Assembly (NCBI GenBank): GCA_024707365.1
Contig: JANPZV010000002.1
Span: 268,558 to 332,557 of the forward strand
Source of the DNA: Terricaulis sp.
GTDB lineage: Bacteria; Pseudomonadota; Alphaproteobacteria; Caulobacterales; Aquidulcibacteraceae
Reading direction: 5' to 3'
Length of the DNA stretch: 64,000 bases
Both the position numbers and the translations under genes were made by a program. The notes beneath the pieces are model-generated. The model was given only the letters and a program-made list of their open reading frames with translations. It had not been told where the DNA came from and ran no database searches. Below are positions 37,135 through 45,806 of the stretch, piece after piece (positions within the stretch are counted from its first letter, which is position 1; each line of letters begins with the position of its first letter).

Positions 37135-38127
37135 AGCGCGCTCCGCTTCGGCCACGCCAAAAACACGACGCACAACACCCCGCTCTGCGGACGCATACGG
37201 ATCAGCGCGGCTTGCGTCTCACGTTCGCCATCGCGTTCCACGCTGGCGATCATCACGTAATAGACCGGCTCAAGGGTAAAGCTCGCGCGGCGCAGCTCGT
37301 TTTGCTCAAGCCCGGCCAAGCGCGGATGGGAGAAGAAGGCGTCAAGATCGCTCCAGCCGCCCCGCGGCCGATCGCGAATAACCCCGCGCGCCTCCGCAAC
37401 ATCAATATCCGGCAGCACCATCGCCAGCAATGGCGCATCATCTGGCGTAAGCGTGTTGGGATTTAGGAGATTGGGCGCGGCCGTGGGGCGCACGCAAACG
37501 TGAGGGGCGATACGCGCGATCACGTCGTCGCTAAAGCCCTCCACGCGCCGAAGCTCGCTGAAATCCGCGAGCAATGTGTTCGACGGCCTATAGCGCGCGC
37601 CATCCCGCCCCGCGCCATCTTCCAGCCCGCCAGGCGAGGGCAGCGTATCGGCGTCGATCCAATCGGCCAAAGTCGCGCCCAGCGCCGCGCGGTCCGAATG
37701 CACGCCCAACAAATCAAGCAGCAGCGCAAACTGCATCACCCCCGGCATTGGCCGTGGCGGCGTCATCTTCGGCCTGGCGCACCACGCTGTTCAGATTGAA
37801 GCAATTGCCGCCATCATAGAGCGCAACCTGCATCATCCCGTCGTCCAACGGAAAGGAAAGCACGCGGCCATGCCAATCGCCAGCAGGCGCCGCCCCTTCG
37901 CGCGCCGCGCGGCGCATCTCTTCCAGCTTGCCGATCGCAAACGCCTCAGCGCCGAGAAGATACCAATGGGTCTGCTCCATGCGGGTTTGATTGAAGGTGC
38001 GCCGCACGCTCATGCTGGCGGCGTCAACAGCCACCACCGCAAGCGCGGACATGATCGCCACCATGGTCAGCACCGTGACCAGCGCCGCGCCGCGCTCACC
38101 CTGGTTGACGGCCGCACGCTTTGTCAC
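37131..38127 (-). CDS. gspK: Type II secretion minor pseudopilin GspK (one frame break)
   Basis: About 332 residues, the largest pseudopilin and the usual GspK size. The prepilin cleavage region is QGERGAALVTVLTMVAIMSA, lacking Glu5 as GspK normally does. The alpha-domain insertion includes ALLLDLLGVHSD, SNTLLADFSELRRVEGF and PNTLTPDDAPLLA. The frame changes near 37738-37745. It starts with GTG overlapping the gspJ stop. GspK caps the pseudopilus tip with GspI and GspJ. Confidence 0.88.
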
Positions 38128-38722
38128 AGCCCGAGCTCCACAATCGCCTCAAGCCGCATTTCGCCATAACGCGCGCTTTCAAACACAAGCGCCACCGCGC
38201 GCGGCGGGCGCCGCCTTCGGGCCCAACCAGCCACGCCTCGCGCCAAACCGTCCCGTCGAAAAACTCAAACCTGCCATTGCGCACATCGGAGAGCATCACC
38301 CGCTCGCTCATCTCTCCGCCGCCATCGGGATCGGCGCGGCTGGCGCGAATAATGGCGTCCTCAGTGATGCGATAGGAAACAAGACTGAGCGCCGTCGCCC
38401 GCGCGTACGCTTCGCCCGGCTCAGCGCGCGCGCGCACAAACTGCAAGGGCGCTGCGCCATCGCCGCCGATAAAGCGCGGCAGCCGGGCGCCATCTTGGCC
38501 GCGCACCTCACGCAGCACCATTTGCGCAAGATCGCTGGCGAGCAGCGCGCGCGTCGTTTGCAGTTCGCGCAGCGTCTCGTGCGCGGCGCTGACGCGGCGC
38601 TGGCTTTCCACGCTTTGCATCAGCATGGCCACGCATCCGCTGGCGATAAGGCTAAACACAAGCAAGGAAACCAACGCTTCCACCAGCGTGAATCCAGCCT
38701 CGTTGGCGGGGCGCGCGGTCAC
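38124..38722 (-). CDS. gspJ: Type II secretion minor pseudopilin GspJ (one frame break)
   Basis: About 199 residues from the GTG at 38722. The prepilin motif is EAGFTLVEALVSLLVFSLIA. The body shows RRVSAAHETLRELQTTRALL and YRITEDAIIRASRAD, typical GspJ features. The C-terminal end (ALVFESARYGEMRLEAIVEL) is in another frame from ~38195-38205, correcting to a stop that overlaps gspK. Confidence 0.87.
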
Positions 38723-39105
38723 GGGGCGGCCTCCGGGGAGGTCGCGATAAAAGCATGGGTCTGCACCGCGGGCGCAGCAGCGCCGGCCTCCCGCGCCGCA
38801 ACGCTGATGCGCCGCGCCGCAGGATCGGGCGTCGCCGCCACATCCACCGTCACCTGCCAATCGCGCCCGGCAAATCGCCGTTCAAGCGCGCGCGCCCCCA
38901 GCGCAGGGGCGCTATCAGCGGCGACCGTTTCGACCAAAATATTGTACGCCAACGTCTCGGCGAGCGCGCGCGTTTCCACCGCCACGAGCGTGCGCAAGGA
39001 ATGGGTCTGCAATTGCACAAGGCCCACGCCCGCCATTGCGAACACGCCCAGCGCCACCAACGCCTCAACCAGCGTAAAGCCGGAATCAGTCCGCGCGGGC
39101 GACAT
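38719..39105 (-). CDS. gspI: Type II secretion minor pseudopilin GspI
   Basis: 128 residues from the ATG at 39105 (MSPARTDSGFTLVEALVAL), chosen because it places the cleavage site after a short leader. GspI-like segments are VQLQTHSLRTLVAVETRALA and AYNILVE. The frame is intact. It overlaps gspJ by 4 bp and gspH by 20 bp. Confidence 0.88.
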   Translation of the reverse strand: MSPARTDSGFTLVEALVALGVFAMAGVGLVQLQTHSLRTLVAVETRALAETLAYNILVETVAADSAPALGARALERRFAGRDWQVTVDVAATPDPAARRISVAAREAGAAAPAVQTHAFIATSPEAAP

Positions 39106-39577
39106 GCGCTTCTCCCTGGCCGTTGACGGCGACGCGCCAACGCGCACCCCATCCGCTCAGCACCAGCGCCACCGGCGTTGCGCCGCCGAGCGCATCAAAG
39201 CGCGCGATGCGCGTGTTGTCCTCGGCCCCCTCCTGCTGCTCGATATGCACGGTCAGATCAGCTGGCCAGGCGCGAAATCCGAGCGGCGCGCTATGGCCAG
39301 CGGCAATCCACCCTTGCGGCTCCAGCCGCTCAAATGCGTAGCCGTTTTGCGTCACCACAAGCGCCAGCGGCCGGTTGGTCAGAATGCTCTCGTCCTGCGC
39401 GGCGACGATCCGCGCCGCCAGGCGCTCAGCTTCTTGGCGCACTTTATGATCGGCGCCGGGCGCGGCCAGCACAACCGCGCCAACCAACAGCCCAATCACC
39501 ATCAACGCCGTAAGCGCTTCCACGAGGCTAAAGCCCGCATCGGGCGCGGGCCTATTGCCAATTGCCAATGTCGGCAT
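39086..39577 (-). CDS. gspH: Type II secretion minor pseudopilin GspH
   Basis: 163 residues from ATG 39577. Prepilin motif DAGFSLVEALTALMVIGLL, then helix AERLAARIVAAQDESILTNR and a beta-rich C-terminal domain, matching GspH/FimT proteins. It overlaps the end of gspG by 26 bp. Confidence 0.87.
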   Translation of the reverse strand: MPTLAIGNRPAPDAGFSLVEALTALMVIGLLVGAVVLAAPGADHKVRQEAERLAARIVAAQDESILTNRPLALVVTQNGYAFERLEPQGWIAAGHSAPLGFRAWPADLTVHIEQQEGAEDNTRIARFDALGGATPVALVLSGWGARWRVAVNGQGEAHVARAD

Positions 39578-40019
39578 CGACACCCTGCCCCCCTTCGCGT
39601 CCATCGGCGCCATAGCTGAAGAGATCAAACGGCCCGTTCGCGCCGGGAATGACATAGAGATACGCGCGCCCCCACGGATCGTTCGGGAGGCGGCGGATAT
39701 AGGCTTCGCGCGCCGCGCCATCTGGTCCTGCCGCGCGTGTCAGCGCCTCAAGCCCTTCTTCCATCGCGGGATAGCGCGAATTGTCGAGCCGGTAGAGCTC
39801 CAAGGCCTGCTCGATAACACGCAGATCCGCGCGCGCCTTTTCAACACGCGCGGTATCCTGGCTCGGCAGCACATTGATCACCACAATCGCCGTTACAAGC
39901 CCGATGATGACGATCACCACCATCATCTCCACGAGCGTCACGCCGGCTTCCGCGTGCAACCGGCGCAGCCCTTGCGGGCGGCGCAGCCCTTGCATCATGC
40001 GCGTCATCATTGCTTTCAT
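39552..40019 (-). CDS. gspG: Type II secretion major pseudopilin GspG
   Basis: 155 residues. A longish basic leader precedes EAGVTLVEMMVVIVIIGLV (Glu5 present). The body ends with the GspG-specific calcium and loop signatures: LDNSRYPAMEEGLEALT, RRLPNDPWGRAYLY and FDLFSYGADGREGG. This is the main building block of the pseudopilus piston. Intact; overlaps gspF by 4 bp. Confidence 0.95.
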   Translation of the reverse strand: MKAMMTRMMQGLRRPQGLRRLHAEAGVTLVEMMVVIVIIGLVTAIVVINVLPSQDTARVEKARADLRVIEQALELYRLDNSRYPAMEEGLEALTRAAGPDGAAREAYIRRLPNDPWGRAYLYVIPGANGPFDLFSYGADGREGGQGVDADIGNWQ

Positions 40020-41239
40020 CCGATAGCCAATCTGTTCAGTTGGAGAATAGGCAGCATAATCGCCAGAACGATCGAGGCGACGATCAACCCCATCAAAACG
40101 ATGATCGCAGGTTCAAGAAGGCTGAGCGCCGAAGCGGTGAACGCCTCAAATTCCTGATCGAGATGATCGGCCGCCTTATCGAGCATGACCGCCAGCTCAC
40201 CAGCGTTCTCCCCGCTTTGGGTCATGTAGCACACCATCGGCGGGATGACGTCCGAGCGCCGCATCGCCGCTGACAGCGGCTCGCCCTCTTCAATACGCAC
40301 CGCCATCTGCGCCACCGCCAATGCAACAGCACGATTGCCAACCGACTCGCGCGCGGCGCGCACGCTTTCAAGCACCGGCATGCCGGATGAAACCAACGTC
40401 GATACCGCGCGCACAAACCGGCTGGCGCTCACCGCCTTCGCCCATCGGCCGGCCACAGGCGCACGGAGCAGGAAAGCATCCACCGATAGACGCACCGGCT
40501 CGCGCCCAAGAAGCGCCCGCAACACAAGCGCCCCTGCCGCCATGTCGATCAGCAAAAGCGGCCAGAACTGCGTTAAAAACCCCGACACCGCGATCAGGAT
40601 CTGCGTCAGCAGCGGCAAGGTCTGATCGAAGCGCTCAAATTGCTCGGTGAGGCTTGGCACCACAAAAATCATCAGGCACGTCACCACGGTGAGCGCCACC
40701 AGCGATAACGCCGCCGGATAAATCATCGCGGTCTGCACTTTGGTGCGCATCGCATGCGCGCGGCCAAGATATTCGGCCAGCCGCATGAGCACCAAGCCAA
40801 GCCGCCCGGCGCGCTCCCCGCCCGCCACCGCCGCGCGATAAAGCGCAGAAAAACTGGCGGGATGCAGCGCCAGCGCGTCGGCCAAGAGCCGCCCTTCCAG
40901 CACCCCGGCCTTCACCTCGTTAAGAATTGCCCGCGCGGCGGCGCTTTCCTGCTGCGCGGCGATCATCGCCAAGGCTTCATCCACCTGCACCGAAGCGTCG
41001 ATCAGCGTGGCCAGCTGGCGCGTCATCAGCAACAAATTCTTGTGGCTGAGCTTGACGCGCCCTGTCGGCGCGCTTGCTGCCGCCACGCGCCGCTGCTTGA
41101 AGGCGCCCACCTCGATTTGCACAGGCATAAGGCTGCGCTTTTGCAGCAGCGCGCGCGCTGTAGCCTCATTGGCCGCTTCCAGCGCGCCCGTTCGCTCTTG
41201 CCCATCGGCGTCAATCGCGCGGTACTGAAATTGGGCCAT
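40016..41239 (-). CDS. gspF: Type II secretion inner-membrane platform protein GspF
   Basis: 407 residues from ATG 41239 (MAQFQYRAIDADGQERTG), the standard GspF start. Two GspF repeats each carry a cytoplasmic helical bundle: RQLATLIDASVQVDEALAMI and RAVSTLVSSGMPVLESVRAA. Three TM helices include LVALTVVTCLMIFVVP and the C-terminal ALSLLEPAIIVLMGLIVASI. Intact. Confidence 0.95.
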   Translation of the reverse strand: MAQFQYRAIDADGQERTGALEAANEATARALLQKRSLMPVQIEVGAFKQRRVAAASAPTGRVKLSHKNLLLMTRQLATLIDASVQVDEALAMIAAQQESAAARAILNEVKAGVLEGRLLADALALHPASFSALYRAAVAGGERAGRLGLVLMRLAEYLGRAHAMRTKVQTAMIYPAALSLVALTVVTCLMIFVVPSLTEQFERFDQTLPLLTQILIAVSGFLTQFWPLLLIDMAAGALVLRALLGREPVRLSVDAFLLRAPVAGRWAKAVSASRFVRAVSTLVSSGMPVLESVRAARESVGNRAVALAVAQMAVRIEEGEPLSAAMRRSDVIPPMVCYMTQSGENAGELAVMLDKAADHLDQEFEAFTASALSLLEPAIIVLMGLIVASIVLAIMLPILQLNRLAIG

Positions 41240-41243
41240 GACG

Positions 41244-42745
41244 CTAGCCGCCGCTCGCCGCGCGCAGAACATCGCTGAGCGATGTCACCCCCGCCGCCGC
41301 GCAGGCAAGGCCGCTGCGCAACAGCGATTGCGAATCGCGAAAGGCGTATGCGCCCATGGCCTGCTCATCGGCGCCGGCATGGATAAGACGGCGGATTTCG
41401 TCGTCGATCACCACGAACTCGTAAAGCCCGATCCGCCCGACATAACCCGAACCACGGCATTGCGTGCAGCCGACGCCCTCAAACACCTTCGCATCTTCGC
41501 GCCCGACGGTGCAAAGCATGGCCCGCTCCTGCGCGCCGATGATTGCGGGCCGCTTGCAGGCATTGCAAAGCCGGCGCACAAGCCGCTGCGCCACGATGGC
41601 GCGCAGCGTCGAGGCGAGCAGGTAAGGCTCGACGCCCATGTCGCGCAGCCGCGTGATCGCCGCGATCGCATCGTTGGTATGCACCGTGGAAAAAACCAAA
41701 TGGCCCGTGAGGCTCGCCTGCACGGCAATTTGGGCGGTTTCGGATCCCGTATTTCCCCAACCATGACGACATCGGGATCTTGCCGCAGGATCGCGCGCAA
41801 GCCCGCTGCGAATGTCATGCCGATCTTGGCGTTGACTTGCGTCTGACCGACGCCGTTCATCGCGTACTCGATCGGATCTTCAACGGTGAGAATGTTGCGC
41901 GCCTGATCGTTCAGCAGCGAAAGCGCGGCATATAATGTCGTGGTTTTGCCCGAGCCGGTTGGGCCGGTGACAAGAACAATGCCGTTTGGCGTGCTGAGCG
42001 AAGCTTTGAACCGCATCAGCAGGTCCGAGCTCATCCCCAGCATATCGAGGCTCCTGAGCCCCTGATCCTTGTCGAGCAAGCGCAGCACGACGCGCTCGCC
42101 ATAGCGCGACGGCAGCGTCGAAACGCGCACATCCACCCCACGCCCGCCCAAGGCGAGCGACATGCGCCCATCCTGCGGCAGACGCTTTTCGGCGATGTCC
42201 AAGCGCGCCATCACCTTGATGCGAGACACAAGGCGCGCGCGGATGCGCGCCGGCGCCTGCAACACTTCGCGCAGCACCCCATCGATCCGCAGCCGCACGA
42301 CAACCGCATGTTCGTATGGCTCGATATGGATGTCCGACGCGCTTTGGCTGATTGCTTCGGAGATGAGCCCATTGATCAAGCGGATGATCGGCGCATCGTC
42401 CTGGCTGTCGAGCAGGTCGGCGGTGGCGTCGGCGCTGTCTGCGAGCGCATCGAGGCTGGCTTCGGCGTCAAGCGACTGAACGATCGACCGCGCCGCCTCA
42501 CTCGACACCGCATAATGTTGCGACAGCGCCTCATCGAACGCCGCAGGCGCAAGCTCCACGATCTCGAACGATCCGCCCAGCACCCGCCGTGTTTCGATCA
42601 GCGCCAGCGCATCGGCGCCAGTGCGCAGCCCGACGCGCCAGGGCGCCTCTGAGGTCAGCAACACCACGCCATGTGATTTTGCGAAAGCATAGTCGAGCCG
42701 CGGCGCCGCGCGGCGAGCGGCAGGCGCGGTCAGATTGTTCGCCAT
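41244..42745 (-). CDS. gspE: Type II secretion ATPase GspE (one frame break)
   Basis: About 500 residues. Features are an N-terminal GspE/N1-N2 region, Walker [18 protein letters not shown], an Asp box, Walker [10 protein letters not shown], and then [14 protein letters not shown] tetracysteine zinc motif (CNACK...CTQCRG) marks GspE. The frame breaks near 41743-41750, directly after GEIRD. The enzyme powers pseudopilus assembly from the cytoplasm. Confidence 0.93.
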
Positions 42746-42761
42746 GATGGGCGCTCCGGCC

Positions 42762-44763
42762 TCATTGATTTGACGCCCCCGCCTCGGCGGCCGGCGCAGG
42801 CGGAGGAGGCGCCGGCAAGGCTGAACGCTGCATTTCCTCCGCGAGACTGCGCGCCACCAGCGGATCAAGCCCCTGATAGCCGCGCACCGCCTCATATTGC
42901 CGCCGCGTGACATCGGCCGCCTGCTGCGGGCTGGTGACGATGGTCGGCCGCAAGAACACCATGAGATTGGTGCGCCGATGCGAACGGCCTTCGCTGCGAA
43001 ACAGCCGACCGACGACCGGGGCGCGCCGCAAGCCGGGCACGCCCGCGTCGCTTCGGTTGATCTCATCCTGAATCAAGCCGCCAAGCACGATGATCTGCCC
43101 CGCATCGACCTGCACGACGGTTTGAATCTCGCGGCGATTGGTGATCAGGTCCGTCGATTCGGAAACGACCTGGCCAAAAATGCTTGAGACTTCCTGGCGG
43201 ATCTCGAGGCGGATCGCCCCGCCCTCGCTGATTTGCGGACGCACCTCAAGGGTTACGCCGACATCCGCGCGCGAGACGGTGCGGAATTGGTTTTGCAGAT
43301 CGCTGCCAAGCGCTTCGCCCGTGGTGATCGGAATCTGCTGCCCCACGAGGATCGAAGCGGCCTCATTGTCGAGCATCATGACCGAAGGGGTCATGAGCAC
43401 GTTGGAATCGCGATCTTCCGCCAACGCGTTGAGCAGGACGCCGAAAATGCTGCCGTCGTCGCGCTGCCCGCCCCCGCCCAGCAACAGGCCGGACGTGCTG
43501 ACAAGCGCGTTCACCGCAGCGCGGCGCAATTCGGCGAGCGCATCGCTATCGGGGCTGTCTTCATCGCCGCGCAGCAGCGCCGCGCCCGTCAGCGCCAGCA
43601 GGTTTGGCGCCGATCCGCCATAGCTGTTGGAAAGAAACGGCATGGCGTTCTCGCCGCTGGCGCCGCTCGCCACATATTGCAGCCCAAGCTCCCGCATCGT
43701 GCTGTCGGAGACTTCCACCACAATCGCTTCCACCAGCACCTGCTGTCGGCGCACATCAAGCGCACGCACAACCCGCGTCAGCGCTTCCTGCGTTTCGGGA
43801 TCGGCGCTGACGATCAGCGAATTTGTGGCCGCATGATGGGCGATATTGGCGCGCCGGCCCACAGCTTGGCTCGCATCCTCGCCAGGCGCCTGCCCCATAG
43901 AGGCTGACAATTGCTGCAGGATCGGCACAAGCTCGGCCGCCACCGCATAGCGAAGCGGGATCACCGTGACCCCGGCTTGGAAATCGGCCCGCGCATCCAA
44001 TTCTTCGATCATCGGCGCCAGCTGATCAAGCATTTGGGCGTCGCCCCGCAACACCAGCACATTGCTGCTCGTCACCGGCACGGCGCGGACAAGCGCGCCC
44101 CTCTTCCCCGATCGCGGTTGCAGCGCTCAGCGCAACACGCGACATCTCCGCCGCCGAGGTATTGCGCAATTGGATCGAGCGCAATTCAGAGGTATCGCGA
44201 TCAAGCCGGCCGATCACATCGCGCAATCTCCCCATGGTCGAGCCGAACTCCACCACGACAAGCGAATTGCCGCGCCGATTGGCAGTGACCTGCCCGCGCT
44301 CGGACAACATGGGCCGCAGCGCAGCGGCCACCGATTCCGCATCGGCAAAGCGCAGCGAGAACACCTGGCTCACATAGGTGTTGTCAGTCGGCCCATTGCC
44401 GCTTGTGGCGGGCTCGCGCGCGGCCACATCGCCCGGAACGATCCGATACGCACCATTGGCCGTCGGCACGGCGGCGAAGCCATTTACCCGCAGCGTCGAC
44501 ATAAAGACGTCCATCAGCTCACGCTGAGACAATGATTGCTGCGACACGACCGTCACACGGCCGCTCACGCGCGGATCGACGATGAAAGTCCGCCCGGTGG
44601 CGTTCGAGACATCCTCGATGAACGCGCGAATATCGACTTCACGAAGCGTGACAGCACTCGCTTGGTCCGCCTGCGCATTTGTCTGGGCCTCGGCCGGCGT
44701 AAAAAGCGCAACGCCCGCCAATCCTGCGGCCAACGCACGCACGCGACGCTTAAGATGGATCAT
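42762..44763 (-). CDS. gspD: Type II secretion outer-membrane secretin GspD (one frame break)
   Basis: About 667 residues. Signal peptide (ALAAGLAGVALFTPAEA), N0-N3 domains (LREVDIRAFIEDVSNATG for N0; the N1-N2 repeats), then the secretin core with VPGLRRAPVVGRLFRSE and TNLMVFLRPTIV. A Pro/Ala-rich tail ends the protein. The frame breaks near 44095-44105 in the CCCCTC stretch. It forms the outer-membrane channel. No S-domain-type end is obvious, consistent with a different pilotin or none. Confidence 0.93.
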
Positions 44764-45623
44764 TGTTGGCCGCCGAGTGTGAGCATGATGCGGCTTGCGT
44801 CGCGGCGGACTTCAAGCTGCACTGAGCCGCTCTGAAGCGCCGCCAGCACGGCCGGCGCGCCGCTATCGGGGCCCGCGCCGTTCACCGTGAGGATGATATC
44901 CCCCGGCATGATCCCAGCTTGGCTCGCGGCAAGCGGCAAGGGCTCGGCCACGCGCCAGCCTTGCGCGCCTCCTTCAAGGGGCGCGATCTGTGATAATGTC
45001 GCCTCGATCCACGCCGCTTCGCCGCCGGCTTGCTGCGGAATGACAGTTTCCGCAGGTTGTACGGAAATCTCCGTCGCCGCCGGCGCGCCGGGCGCGGGCT
45101 CCAAACCCATCATCGCGCGCGCGAACGAATAGGACGGCCCCGATGTCATCGCGATCCGCTGCCGCCCACCGCCATAGGCGATAACCACGTAATCGGCGCC
45201 AACTTCCGCAAGCGAAGCGCCCGCGCTGATTTCTTGCCCAACCGCGAACGCGCGCTGGACGCCATCACTCAATGTCAGGACAGCGCCGCTGAGCGCTGGA
45301 TCGGCCGCGGTGCGCACGCCGCTGAGCTGCACGCCCGAAAGCAATGCGGCCACCGCTTGAGATCGGTGATCGCCCTCAACACGGTTCGGCTCAAATGGGG
45401 AGACCACATCAATTGCGCTTAGGCGGGTTGGGGCGGCGTCCATGTCGCTGCTGGCGCCAAGCGCATCGGCCGCATTCGGCGTGAGCACGCTCCAGCCCGC
45501 TTGCGCACACCCAAGCGCCACAGCCGCAAGCAACAGAGCCTCAACGCCAGGCCGCAACGCCGCCTGAGCGCGCCGCCTTATGCCGACGCCAACCGACGAA
45601 AACAAAAAGCTATCTGATCCCAC
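44760..45623 (-). CDS. gspC: Type II secretion protein GspC
   Basis: About 288 residues from a GTG at 45623 (VGSDSFLFSSVG); a longer open frame upstream lacks support. It has an N-terminal TM (VEALLLAAVALGCAQAG), an HR domain (QLSGVRTAADPALSGAVL, then FAVGQEISAGASLAEV) and a C-terminal PDZ-like segment (QAGIMPGDIILTVNGAG). GspC links the platform to the secretin and is thought to help recruit substrates. First gene of the operon; overlaps gspD by 4 bp. Confidence 0.88.
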   Translation of the reverse strand: MGSDSFLFSSVGVGIRRRAQAALRPGVEALLLAAVALGCAQAGWSVLTPNAADALGASSDMDAAPTRLSAIDVVSPFEPNRVEGDHRSQAVAALLSGVQLSGVRTAADPALSGAVLTLSDGVQRAFAVGQEISAGASLAEVGADYVVIAYGGGRQRIAMTSGPSYSFARAMMGLEPAPGAPAATEISVQPAETVIPQQAGGEAAWIEATLSQIAPLEGGAQGWRVAEPLPLAASQAGIMPGDIILTVNGAGPDSGAPAVLAALQSGSVQLEVRRDASRIMLTLGGQQ

Positions 45624-45761
45624 GACGGAGCCCCCGCTTCTGGCGATGCTCTTACTCACTCCGTAAGCAAGCGCAAAACAGATTCCAGCGCTTTTACTGA
45701 CAATAGATCGCGCCGCCTGCGAGGCGCCGCGCGACGTCACAAAACGTACATTTGAGGTTCA

Positions 45762-45799
45762 CAAAAACGTCGCGCGTCCGCACTGCACGGACGCGCGAC
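45762..45799 (-). terminator. Rho-independent terminator after the TonB receptor gene
   Basis: A perfect 12-bp stem GTCGCGCGTCCG (45769-45780) / CGGACGCGCGAC (45788-45799) with a 7-nt loop is followed on the minus strand by five Ts (A5 at 45763-45767). It lies 8 bp after the receptor stop, separating receptor transcription from gspC. Confidence 0.88.
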
Positions 45800-45806
45800 G
45801 CCCTGT